A stretch of DNA of 64,000 nucleotides from DATHKG01 sp035489435. Its GTDB lineage: Bacteria; Bacteroidota; Bacteroidia; Chitinophagales; Chitinophagaceae. The stretch lies in assembly GCA_035489435.1 (NCBI GenBank), contig DATHKG010000015.1. One strand, given 5' to 3'. Shown here piece after piece: positions 28,501 through 35,287 of this stretch (position 1 is its first letter; each line of letters begins with the position of its first letter). Under the pieces are notes generated by a model. That model had not been told where the DNA came from, did no database searches, and worked only from the letters and a program-made list of their open reading frames with translations. The position numbers and the translations under genes are program-made.

Positions 28501-28810
28501 CATTATCAAGGGTGGCAGAGCTTTCTACCAGCTTAACATTGATAAATGGTTTATCAGAAACAGGTACTTCCTGCTCCTGGAAACCTACATTGGAAAATAC
28601 AAGCGAGCTGGCATTAACCGGAACAGTAATCGTAAATTTTCCTTCCTTATCGGTTGCTGTTCCCTTAGACATTCCTTTTACCACTACACTCACTCCTGGT
28701 AAAATAGCGCCATCCTGGGAAGTAATCTGACCGGTAATTGTTTTCTCCTGTGCATTTCCCTTTAAAAAAATAAAAAAGGAGCATAGAATGAAGATTAAAA
28801 TTTGCTTCAT
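25556..28810 (-). CDS. SusC/RagA-family TonB-dependent outer-membrane transporter
   Basis: The 1084-residue protein has a signal peptide, an N-terminal carboxypeptidase-regulatory-like (DUF4480-type) domain (about 22-105, ITGQITSQDGAILPGVSVVVKG), a plug domain (about 110-235, with TGKVAGVDIQSSGG, NITIRGNSSLG, PLFVVDGVPFDNS and YGSRAANGAIIITTK) and a 22-strand barrel ending in RRFGVNLRFSF. It imports bulky ligands across the outer membrane with energy from TonB. It is the first gene of the operon that continues with SusD, a lipoprotein, a beta-propeller and two peptidases. No anti-sigma FecR or hybrid two-component regulator is adjacent. The STN domain used for sigma signalling is absent. Confidence 0.95.
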   Translation of the reverse strand: MKQILIFILCSFFIFLKGNAQEKTITGQITSQDGAILPGVSVVVKGMSKGTATDKEGKFTITVPVNASSLVFSNVGFQEQEVPVSDKPFINVKLVESSATLDNVVVTAAGIRRQKNKLGYSVSTLNADQLAQKSEPDPLRSLTGKVAGVDIQSSGGVAGGGTNITIRGNSSLGNNNQPLFVVDGVPFDNSSFANAGSASVGGAGVTNRAYDIDPNNIQSMTVLKGAAAAALYGSRAANGAIIITTKSGKKQSRKGTEITYNSGYSIEKVSGLPEYQTRYGQGTNNDYRHGVYASWGQPFPGVTSILPTRETIPHQLTRQFDATVFPQFYEADGKTPIQIPYKSYAEQNTKDFFRTGSVLENALSISSGSEKGNFTAGISRTSNRGVVPSNEITRTSINVGGNIKLDNKFYASGSINYVVTHQESPPIGGATGSIMSALMYAPTSYDLSNNPYENPLDGSNVYDYTGLDNPYWSVLHSPTTSDVDRYYGNFVVGYDPLPWLNIQNTVGFNAYTDRRLSVRGKGSSSYPNGSITSDDIYRQELDNTLLATVSTSINKNISFKAILGNNINQRLTNRKVFYGDNIIVADLNSINNTSSITPVQLQNNRNMLKQRFYAFFTDLTFEYKNFLTLNIVGRNDISSTLPADNRSYLYGGVNGSFIFTQVLNLPRNIISFGKIRAGYTQVGNEATPYQTLNVYPINTSLGTSSGVGSVGAPFTAPGGAATNIVTQADLLANANLKPEFITELEMGAELQFLNGRIGIDFTYYNKKSTSQIFQVSAAPSTGYTTQILNLGKATNSGIEIGLTASPVKSNGKGFNWNIAANFTKNENIINDLGGYQSFSYGGANGTSSIHIVGQPYGLILGTAFARDEEQNILIDPNTGKPLTSGTLLPIGNPNPDFLLGVTNSFRFRNFSMSILFDWKQGGDLFSSTVGNMISRGVTRDTEEREFVIVAPGILGDINTLKPLLDSRGNKIPNNVAMSYEDHFFSGGMGPGGVSEGSILDATVVRLREVSLGYELPAKLLKNSPFGSASISVSGRNLWYNAPNFPKYTNFDPEVSSLGVGNSRGYDNLAVPTTRRFGVNLRFSF

Positions 28811-29577
28811 ATCAGTTGTTTGGTTTTTAAAAATTTCTACCTGAAAAAGATATATGGCTGGAATTGATAATTCTATCCTGTTCTGTCGAGAACCGGGCAG
28901 TCAAACTGTAAATCGTTATCTGGGTGGCTGATACAAGCGTTGGGAAGACAAGCAGTTGATTGAAACAAGACGTATCATAACATATATAAAATATATATGT
29001 GTGCGTGATTTGATAAAATTAGCATAATCCAAGGACATGAATCGAGGATTCAAAATATTAATTTATTATTAATATAACCGAAGTGCTGAAATTTATCGTG
29101 TAAACTTTTGATTAGTTAGAAAAATACTATGAAAACATAAAAAATAATTGATAAGTATCAATTGATGCTTTAGATGAAATAAAACAGGCGTTAATTAATG
29201 TTATATCCTATCACTAATGGTTAAGCGAAAATGTCGATAAGAGGCTGTCGATCTGCAAAGTTATTTATCCTTGAAAGTTTATGCCGCTTACTCTATGGAT
29301 GGATATGATAGCAGGCGTAGTGATTTGTATTAAACTTATCTTTTAAACTTTTCGTTATAATTTCATTAACACTTCAATTTTAAAATCAAGATCATTCACG
29401 AAAAGAACAATGCTATCATGAATAGAAGGATACTATATAAAGTGATACACTGATTGTATCATTATCAAACACTCGCCACAATGCATAGAATGTAAGCGTT
29501 TCATAATTAACCTACTGAGAAAATGGTATATGGATTGGCATGTAACAATAGACAATTCATCATCAAAAACTTTAATT
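28811..29577. other. AT-rich intergenic region upstream of SusC, no gene
   Basis: About 767 bases without a supported gene separate the divergent SusC operon and the PepSY-like gene. It is strongly AT-rich and should hold the promoter of the six-gene SusCD operon. I found no clean TAnnTTTG box on the minus strand. The only ordered structure seen is the inverted repeat at 29443-29461. Confidence 0.6.
29443..29461. promoter_or_regulatory. Perfect 7-base inverted repeat, candidate operator
   Basis: TGATACA, five bases, TGTATCA. It lies 116 bases before the ATG of the PepSY-like protein gene, and no U-run follows. It could be a dimeric repressor site, but no cognate regulator is nearby. Confidence 0.35.
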
Positions 29578-30015
29578 ATGAAACAGATTATCTTCTCAAT
29601 CAGTCTACTCCTCGTAATATCAATTTCTGCACTTAGTGCAAATGATAAAATTAATTTTGGCGATAAAGCAGAGCAGGTTTTTCAGAAATCTTTTCCGGCA
29701 GCTGAATGTGTGAAATGGACCAATGAAGGGGATTACAGAAAAGTATCTTTTGTGCTTTACGGAAGAGGTGCCCAGGCGTTCTTTAGTCCTGAGGGTGACT
29801 TGCTGGGTACAATGCGCAATATTTTCTATGCCGACTTGCCGATTAAGGTGATGATGGCTATCAAGAAAAGATTCAACAATGCTGTGCCTTTTGCGATCAC
29901 TGAAATCAACAGGGTTGATGGAACTCACTATAAATTTTCAGTGGAAACAACGAAACATCGCCATGATGCTACGGTTGCACAAGACGGCAATTTTGTTAAG
30001 GTAACCCAGCGTTGA
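29578..30015 (+). CDS. PepSY-like periplasmic protein
   Basis: The start is taken at ATG 29578, directly before a signal peptide (IIFSISLLLVISISALSA-N); an ATG at 29530 would place 16 polar residues before it. The mature 125 residues read FQKSFPAAECVKWTNEGDYRKVSFVLYGRGAQAFFSPEGDLLG. This is like the small PepSY-like (BLIP-like fold) proteins common in Bacteroidota, in which a FPxAxxVxW segment precedes a strand-rich domain. It is probably periplasmic and its function is unknown. Its stop abuts the stop of the convergent VTT protein gene with no spacer. Confidence 0.7.
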   Translation: MKQIIFSISLLLVISISALSANDKINFGDKAEQVFQKSFPAAECVKWTNEGDYRKVSFVLYGRGAQAFFSPEGDLLGTMRNIFYADLPIKVMMAIKKRFNNAVPFAITEINRVDGTHYKFSVETTKHRHDATVAQDGNFVKVTQR

Positions 30016-30693
30016 TTACGAAAGACCTGACTTCCTTTTCTTTCGCCTGGATATTATTATATAGATAATTAACAATACTAAGGACACCGCAGCAATCCAG
30101 ATCAGGGCGGTCAGGATCTTTCCGTTATTTCCATAAATCGCCAGCAACACAATGAGTGGGGTTATTCCACAAAGAGTGGCCAGGATATACTTATGGTACT
30201 TCATTTTTAAAAGGCCCGCGACAATACTTAATGAGTCATTCGATAAAGATGAAAGTCGGGTAATGGCAATGGCTATCACCCCGTACTCTTTAATAAACTC
30301 ACTGGCCTTTTTTTGTGCCTTCTCGCTCATGAATTTCTGCACCGTTACCGGGCCAAGATGTTTTCCGATCAGATAGCCCAATGACGAAGATGCAAAAACT
30401 CCCAGCAATGAGATTAGCCCACCCCATACCGGCCCATAACTAACGATTGCAACAATCATCAGAAGGATATTTGGAACAACAAAAAGGAACATCTGAAAAA
30501 CCATTATCAAAATCAGTAAAACGGGTCCGGCCCAGCCCAATCCGCCCACCCACTTGCTGATTCTTTGCTGATCATCGCTTGTTAAGACATCGAAACCTTC
30601 TTTAATGAAATCCTGGAAAGATGGTATGAGAAAATAACAGCCAATAAGAATTCCCAATAAGGAAACTGAAATAATAAGAGGGCGCTTTTTCAT
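30016..30693 (-). CDS. TVP38/TMEM64-family (VTT/DedA-like) membrane protein
   Basis: The 225-residue protein has about six hydrophobic segments and the VTT-domain core: a re-entrant FVVPNILLMIVAIVSYGPVWGGLISLLG, then ASSSLGYLIGKHLG and the conserved ITRLSSLSNDSLSIVAGLL region. TVP38/TMEM64 and DedA relatives act in lipid scrambling, including undecaprenyl phosphate recycling, in the inner membrane. The specific substrate here is unknown. A 7-base inverted repeat (30692-30698 with 30711-30717) spans its start codon. Confidence 0.85.
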   Translation of the reverse strand: MKKRPLIISVSLLGILIGCYFLIPSFQDFIKEGFDVLTSDDQQRISKWVGGLGWAGPVLLILIMVFQMFLFVVPNILLMIVAIVSYGPVWGGLISLLGVFASSSLGYLIGKHLGPVTVQKFMSEKAQKKASEFIKEYGVIAIAITRLSSLSNDSLSIVAGLLKMKYHKYILATLCGITPLIVLLAIYGNNGKILTALIWIAAVSLVLLIIYIIISRRKKRKSGLS

Positions 30694-30767
30694 AGCTTCG
30701 CTTATAAAATAAGCTATAAAAATAAAGGATTCGCCCTTGTGATAGCTCGCAGTCCGGTTAAAATTTA

Positions 30768-30788
30768 CCAGGTCTTTGAATCACCTGG
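30768..30788 (-). terminator. Weak hairpin after the ECF-1 operon
   Basis: CCAGGT and ACCTGG form a 6-bp stem around nine bases, 15 bases past the last stop of the operon. The T-run after it is interrupted, so termination strength is doubtful. Confidence 0.3.
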
Positions 30789-30803
30789 GATTATCCCGCC
30801 GAT

Positions 30804-31244
30804 TTATTTTTTTTCTTCAAATTTATCCGCAATAACTTTTATACGTTTGTTTGGTTCTTTATCTATAGTAACCATCAGCGATACAACGCCGGCTTTACCT
30901 TCGATAGTAATAGTAACAGCGCCAGGGTCATCACCGGGGTCTGCAATAACGGTCTTAATCACCGTTTTACCTTCTTTAAAAGGAACCTTCCAATTACAGG
31001 CATTTGAAATAAATACACCTTTCATTGTCCTGCCAGATTCATTGCCAGGTGAAATAATAATTTCTGTTTTGTTTATTTCTATGGTAGTGTTTTCATCTTC
31101 CGTCCGAACTATGGTATTGGTTGAATCCAGGTAGAGCGTTTTTGATGAAGTAAAAACTGATGTGATGTTGCATTGGGCATGCAGAACATTCGTACCGAAT
31201 GCGAGGACACCCGGAAAAAAAAGGCTTAAGATTATTTTTTTCAT
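30804..31244 (-). CDS. Secreted protein of the ECF-1 operon, unknown function
   Basis: The 146-residue protein has a signal peptide (cleavage near LHA-Q) and a small beta-rich domain with alternating charged and hydrophobic residues (ENTTIEINKTEIIISPG, GAVTITIEGKAGVVSLMVTID) and two Cys residues. I do not recognise a family. It is the last gene of the ECF sigma operon, 45 bases behind the repeat protein gene, so a periplasmic or envelope role under control of that sigma factor is inferred. Confidence 0.6.
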   Translation of the reverse strand: MKKIILSLFFPGVLAFGTNVLHAQCNITSVFTSSKTLYLDSTNTIVRTEDENTTIEINKTEIIISPGNESGRTMKGVFISNACNWKVPFKEGKTVIKTVIADPGDDPGAVTITIEGKAGVVSLMVTIDKEPNKRIKVIADKFEEKK

Positions 31245-31289
31245 TTGTAATGTTTTAATCCGTTGCTAATCGAAAATATAATACAATGA

Positions 31290-32672
31290 TTATTCACTTG
31301 CTTTCAATGCACGGCCATATTCCATTTCGGAATTAATGGTTTTGGCCGCTTTTGTATATGCCGACTGAATGTTTTCAGTTCGCGGCATTCTTCCCGCTAT
31401 ATGCGTTAATAAATTTGATTTTTCAAAATCGTTATTCACCCGGCCTGCCTCTGAGATCAGTGCCACCCAATCATCTTCTGTAACCGAATTTCGATCAGCG
31501 ATCTTTTTCATCAGGTTTACTTTCTCAAATTCACCATCCATATCATGGACAACCATTAACACCCGGCTGATACGCTGATTTTCTTCACTGCTACGATCAA
31601 GCATCTTTTTCAACAGCTCTGATTTTTCATGGTTACCATTGAGGCCACCGGCAATCAGCGCCATCTCGTGAAATATCGCTGCACTAATAGGTTGATTCAG
31701 GAGATTCTCCAATGCGCGTACTTTTTCGAAATCTCCATCCATGCTATTAACCACTTGCAGATAAGCCTGGGCCGTAGCCGAATCTTTTAATGGTTCAGAG
31801 AATTGTTTTAAAAGATTGTTTTTTTCAAAGTCAGCACCCATGCCTTTAACTACCGCAAGAATACCCACTGCCCTGGCTGAATCGAGTGGAGTTTGCTTTA
31901 TCATCAGGTTTAGTACCTGTGTTTTTTCATGATCAGCATTCATTCCCGCAATTGTTCTTAAGATGCCCTGGAAAGCGAGGCTGTCAGGTGATTTTTTAAT
32001 AAGATGTTTAAGCACCCCGGCTTTTTCATAATCAGCATCCATTCCGTCTACAACATCCAGGTAAGCGACGGTAAGCACAGAGTCATTCAATTGACCGGAT
32101 AATGATCGAAGTAATTTTGCTTTTTCAAAGTCGGCTTCTATCGTTGCAGTTTTTTTGATGACTTCCAGCAAATCTGCATTGGAAAGTGTATCTGTATTGA
32201 TCAGGTAATCGTAATAAATTGCTTTGGTATAATCTTGCTGCATGGTCCCTGCAGCTGCCATCACTGCCGGTACTCCTCCTTTTTTATAAAGGCGTTCTAC
32301 TCTTCCCCTTGCATCAAACCCGGTTTCAAGTATTGCTTTGATGGTTTCAGCAAGTACCCGTTTGCCGTTGGCTTCATTTACATTCAGGTTCTTTCCGTCT
32401 TCAGTCAGCTGGTATACGATTTGCCCTTCTTTTAATTCTACCTTAAGCTTCAGATCATTGTTTTTATATTTCAGGAAGCCGTTAGGTGATATACTTTCCA
32501 CGGCCGTTTCAGCTTCGTTGAAAATGATCTTTCCTTTTGTGCTCAACTCCTGATCGTTAGTACCGTCGAATATCCGCATGGTTGACACCCCATGCCTGTC
32601 AAAGCGCTGAATAGTGAAGTATATGCTGAGGGAAAGAGTAAGCAGCGTCAGAAATATCAGAACTGGTTTCAT
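31290..32672 (-). CDS. Periplasmic protein with 8-10 tandem ~36-residue DxEK repeats
   Basis: The 460-residue protein has an N-terminal membrane anchor or signal (residues 3-21), a beta-rich part to about residue 105, and then an array of about 36-residue helical repeats to the C-terminus. Each repeat carries a D-[FYH]-E-K-x-x-x-L-[LK] core. Clear copies are ADFEKAKLL, ADYEKAGVL, ADHEKTQVL, ADFEKNNLL, GDFEKVRAL, GNHEKSELL, GEFEKVNLM and NDFEKSNLL, with degenerate flanking copies QDYTK and SEMEYGRAL. Similar SDYEKSxxL repeats occur in BlaR1-like and other envelope sensors, but no peptidase motif is present here. It is likely an alpha-solenoid protein-interaction surface in the periplasm. It lies 66 bases behind the small membrane protein gene of the ECF operon. 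Confidence 0.65.
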   Translation of the reverse strand: MKPVLIFLTLLTLSLSIYFTIQRFDRHGVSTMRIFDGTNDQELSTKGKIIFNEAETAVESISPNGFLKYKNNDLKLKVELKEGQIVYQLTEDGKNLNVNEANGKRVLAETIKAILETGFDARGRVERLYKKGGVPAVMAAAGTMQQDYTKAIYYDYLINTDTLSNADLLEVIKKTATIEADFEKAKLLRSLSGQLNDSVLTVAYLDVVDGMDADYEKAGVLKHLIKKSPDSLAFQGILRTIAGMNADHEKTQVLNLMIKQTPLDSARAVGILAVVKGMGADFEKNNLLKQFSEPLKDSATAQAYLQVVNSMDGDFEKVRALENLLNQPISAAIFHEMALIAGGLNGNHEKSELLKKMLDRSSEENQRISRVLMVVHDMDGEFEKVNLMKKIADRNSVTEDDWVALISEAGRVNNDFEKSNLLTHIAGRMPRTENIQSAYTKAAKTINSEMEYGRALKASE

Positions 32673-32738
32673 ATTGTATAATTGTGATAAAGTGTAGGTG
32701 TTAAGTCAGGTGGTAATTAATTAATCGGCATGTTAATT

Positions 32739-33194
32739 TTAATTCTGCGCCGGCTGTGCTTCTGTTTTTTTGATAAAATAATAATAGCATAGAAAACTCA
32801 GCGAAATACAGAAAGACATGATCATTACCGAGTGAATCCCAAATGGGGGAAACAGCAGCATCAGTGTAAAGCCAAGTCCTACACCTCCGACAATGATCGC
32901 CCATTTGACTGCAGTAATCCTGGTATCTTTTTTCTGCGGCTGTAAAAACTGGTGAATGATGTTCTCTGAAGCATTTTTGTCCATCATTTTATTTTTTAAC
33001 TTGTAGTCAAGGAACAGTCTGATGATGGAGAGGAAGAAATTTGAGATAAGATAAATTACCAGTACGATGGCTGTTGCCTGCAAAGTCTTCTCAATAAATT
33101 CCCTGTCCCGGAAAGGATCGTAATTGATGTTTTCCTGGGCGTTCAAAGCCAGTGACAACAAAACAGTGCCGGTGAGTAGTGTGATTTTTTTCAT
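32739..33194 (-). CDS. Small membrane protein of the ECF-1 operon (DUF6249-like)
   Basis: The 151-residue protein has a cleavable signal (SLALNA-Q), a helix near 40-60 (IVLVIYLISNFFLSIIRLF), a cytoplasmic stretch with LKNKMMDKNASENIIHQFLQPQKKD, and two further helices near 95-115 and 120-140. The order of helix, charged hinge and helix pair is like the DUF6249-type membrane proteins found beside ECF sigma genes in Bacteroidota; the second ECF locus at 48 kb also has one. An ECF-type promoter (33216-33241) lies directly upstream, so it can be transcribed separately from the sigma gene. Its role is unknown. Confidence 0.6.
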   Translation of the reverse strand: MKKITLLTGTVLLSLALNAQENINYDPFRDREFIEKTLQATAIVLVIYLISNFFLSIIRLFLDYKLKNKMMDKNASENIIHQFLQPQKKDTRITAVKWAIIVGGVGLGFTLMLLFPPFGIHSVMIMSFCISLSFLCYYYFIKKTEAQPAQN

Positions 33195-33215
33195 CTGTTG
33201 TTAATTTTCTAATTA

Positions 33216-33241
33216 GACTGAAGCCTTAAGATAATGTTGCA
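33216..33241 (-). promoter_or_regulatory. ECF-1 type promoter inside the operon
   Basis: On the minus strand, TGCAACA (33241-33235), 15 bases, AGTC (33219-33216), 22 bases before the ATG of the small membrane protein gene. The same elements with the same spacing, and the longer shared block TGCAACATTATC, stand before the sigma gene at 34369-34394. Confidence 0.6.
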
Positions 33242-33247
33242 GGTAAT

Positions 33248-33757
33248 TTAAATATCGAGGCTGTTTATTTGGTGATTGTATTTCCGGTACTCATCGAAGA
33301 CAAGAAAAGCAGCGATCAGCACAACGGTCATTATGATGAGATAGGTGACCATAGTAGAAACCTCGGAAATGATATCCTGGATCGAGTCCAGGAACAGGTA
33401 AACAGGTGTTCCGATTAATCCGATTGTCATCAATGTAATGATGATTCCCGGCCATATATTTTTCCGCCTGGGACCATTCAATTTCTCAATTGCTGGTATT
33501 GTAGCTAATAACGGATCTGCGTTGAGACTTGCCACAGGATTTTGTTCCATAACCTGGTTAAGGACTAGTTTTGAAAGATCAAAATTAAAAGCAGGTTTAG
33601 ACAGTTGCTCAATTTCAGTAAAAAGCAACTGGTAATTTTCTGCCCGGGTTTTACAATGTTCGCAGGTCAACATATGAGCCCTTGCGGATAAGTCAGGATT
33701 TTCTGAGCTCCAGATAAACTCCTGGATCATTTCATCAGTAAGGTGCCCGTTCTTCAT
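33248..33757 (-). CDS. Zinc-binding anti-sigma factor (ECF-1)
   Basis: The 169-residue protein has the anti-sigma zinc motif H28-x3-C32-x2-C35 (HMLTCEHC) in its N-terminal cytoplasmic domain and two membrane helices in the C-terminal half (about 98-122 and 134-156). Its start codon overlaps the sigma factor stop by four bases (ATGA), so the two are translationally coupled. It should hold the sigma factor at the membrane until an envelope or redox signal releases it. The Cys pair allows, but does not prove, redox sensing. Confidence 0.82.
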   Translation of the reverse strand: MKNGHLTDEMIQEFIWSSENPDLSARAHMLTCEHCKTRAENYQLLFTEIEQLSKPAFNFDLSKLVLNQVMEQNPVASLNADPLLATIPAIEKLNGPRRKNIWPGIIITLMTIGLIGTPVYLFLDSIQDIISEVSTMVTYLIIMTVVLIAAFLVFDEYRKYNHQINSLDI

Positions 33758-34356
33758 AGTTCTTCTTTTTTATACCTCAACAGCAAATTTGTTTTCAACA
33801 TTTTTCTTGCCCTGAAAAGATAGCTCCTCAAAGTTCCTGTAGGCAGCCCGGTGATGATGCCAATCTCCTCATAGCTCAGCTGTTCATTATGAAACAGCGT
33901 TATCAGGGTTTTAAACAGTGGCGGCAACTTTTCGATTTCAATTTTCAATATCGCTGCTTGCTGTTTTTGAAAAACCATGGTTTCAATTTCCGGATCTGCT
34001 GAGGCAGGGTGGTGGTTATCTGAATATTCGATCCCTTCGTTTTCACCCTGGAACAAATCTGTAAGCGATAATTTCTTTTTTTGCAGCTGACTGATACAGG
34101 TATTATAAGCAATCTGCGCTATCCAGGTCGACAATTTTGACTGAAATTTGAAGCCGGAAAGGTTTGCAAATACTTTAAGATACACATCCTGGGCGAGGTC
34201 CCGCCTGTCTTCCCTGTTTTCTACCAGCTTAAATACGATCTGAGCCACAAGTCCCTCCGTGTTTTTGATGATCTTTCCAAACGCCTGGGTATCTCCTGAC
34301 AAAACGGATTTTACCAGGCGCCGGTCTGATTCATTATTTTCACTAATATGGTTCAC
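33754..34356 (-). CDS. ECF RNA polymerase sigma factor (ECF-1)
   Basis: The 200-residue protein has sigma region 2 (DLAQDVYLKVFANLSGFKF, STWIAQIAYNTCISQLQ; about 50-100) and region 4 (YEEIGIITGLPTGTLRSYLFRARKML; about 155-190), without region 3. It heads a five-gene operon with its anti-sigma factor, a small membrane protein, a repeat protein and a secreted protein. A candidate self-recognised promoter (TGCAACA-N15-AGTC) ends 12 bases before its ATG, which predicts autoregulation and a very short 5' leader. Confidence 0.9.
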   Translation of the reverse strand: MNHISENNESDRRLVKSVLSGDTQAFGKIIKNTEGLVAQIVFKLVENREDRRDLAQDVYLKVFANLSGFKFQSKLSTWIAQIAYNTCISQLQKKKLSLTDLFQGENEGIEYSDNHHPASADPEIETMVFQKQQAAILKIEIEKLPPLFKTLITLFHNEQLSYEEIGIITGLPTGTLRSYLFRARKMLKTNLLLRYKKEEL

Positions 34357-34368
34357 TTATTGGGATTT

Positions 34369-34394
34369 GACTGATGAAGCCGGATAATGTTGCA
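34369..34394 (-). promoter_or_regulatory. ECF-1 autoregulatory promoter
   Basis: On the minus strand, TGCAACA (34394-34388), 15 bases, AGTC (34372-34369), 12 bases before the sigma ATG. It matches the element at 33216-33241 in both boxes, in spacing and in the adjoining TTATC. Confidence 0.6.
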
Positions 34395-34448
34395 AAAACT
34401 TTTAAATATCCGGAACATCAAAGATCAAATCGGGGTTTTCAATAAAAG

Positions 34449-34478
34449 AATTGGCAATTAAGTGACGAATTGCCAATT
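34449..34478. terminator. Perfect 11-base inverted repeat, terminator or operator
   Basis: AATTGGCAATT, eight bases, AATTGCCAATT. It lies between the stop of the DUF4386 gene and the ECF-1 sigma gene, both on the minus strand. Minus-strand sequence after the stem reads CTTTTATTG, a modest U-run, so it may terminate the DUF4386 transcript. The AT-rich symmetric arms would equally suit a repressor site. Confidence 0.45.
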
Positions 34479-34501
34479 AACAGGGTTGATTCAGGACAAA
34501 C

Positions 34502-34539
34502 CTTGCCCAAAGTCAAACATCTTGCCCAAAGTCAAACAT
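34502..34539. repeat. Tandem 19-bp duplication at the DUF4386 stop
   Basis: CTTGCCCAAAGTCAAACAT occurs twice, exactly, in direct tandem. The second copy ends on the first base of the minus-strand stop codon. Confidence 0.9.
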
Positions 34540-35192
34540 TAAGAGATCTTTTTTCGCAGGAATAAAATGCTGATTATAAACACCCACATGAAAAACAATC
34601 CTGCAGCTATCGGGATGTTCCAGCCATTGACGCTGTAAAAATCCAGGGGTGTAGTCATGAAGAAAATCGTGGGAATGAAAGCAAGATTATATAAACTGAT
34701 AACAAATGCCAGCCAGCCTGTCCACACCGGAATCATCCGGCTTTTAAGGATCACTGCTCCGCTTGCAATCAGGATGGTCGCGGTTAACAGGCGGTTGATT
34801 GGCCCATAGATCAGGAGCGCTCCCTCCCCGCCATAGCCAACCCAGGTAGGATCCACGGGGTTTGATTTCGCGATCCATACTGACCCAGCCTGTATAGAAT
34901 CAGCAATAAATGCAACAATTGCAAAGGCCAGTCCCAAGGCAAAAATAAATGTTGCGGCCCATTCGAGTGAAGGATAATGATTTGAAATGATGGTTTTAAA
35001 CCCGCTGAAGAATCCAATCAATCCAAGACAAATAAAGAGATCGATGATGATGCGTGCAAGTATGATATTGACTGGTGGTGTACCACTGGCCGTTGGTGTA
35101 TAAACAAAATAAAGTGGGATTTCCAATAAGACAAGGAGGTAGAGTGCGATGCCAGTCAATCCGGTCCAGGAATAAAGCGGTGATTTTTTCAT
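34539..35192 (-). CDS. DUF4386-like multi-pass membrane protein
   Basis: The 217-residue protein has six hydrophobic segments: about 9-29, 45-65, 77-97, a loop with SIQAGSVWIAKSNPVDPTW, then 130-150, 157-175 and 190-212. The pattern and the SxWTGLTGIALYLL opening fit the DUF4386 family of uncharacterised inner-membrane proteins. It is divergent from an AraC-family regulator gene, and a perfect palindrome (35212-35229) begins 20 bases upstream of its ATG. It is therefore a plausible target of that regulator. Function unknown. Confidence 0.7.
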   Translation of the reverse strand: MKKSPLYSWTGLTGIALYLLVLLEIPLYFVYTPTASGTPPVNIILARIIIDLFICLGLIGFFSGFKTIISNHYPSLEWAATFIFALGLAFAIVAFIADSIQAGSVWIAKSNPVDPTWVGYGGEGALLIYGPINRLLTATILIASGAVILKSRMIPVWTGWLAFVISLYNLAFIPTIFFMTTPLDFYSVNGWNIPIAAGLFFMWVFIISILFLRKKIS

Positions 35193-35211
35193 TTTTTACA
35201 TATTATATTTA

Positions 35212-35229
35212 GCAGGTAAATGTACCTGC
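35212..35229. promoter_or_regulatory. Palindromic operator candidate in the AraC/DUF4386 divergent region
   Basis: GCAGGTA-AATG-TACCTGC is a perfect 7+4+7 palindrome, 20 bases from the DUF4386 ATG and 59 bases before the AraC-family start. No U-run follows on either strand. Confidence 0.45.
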
Positions 35230-35287
35230 CAACCATAGATCAGAGCTTATATTAAAAGGAGTATATCTTACAAATAGCGGAGCAATT

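Noticed and set aside
25556..28810. Sigma/anti-sigma (FecIR-like) control of the SusC gene
   Set aside because: SusC lacks the N-terminal signalling domain and no FecR-type gene is adjacent; the two ECF loci are more than 5 kb away with different promoter motifs.
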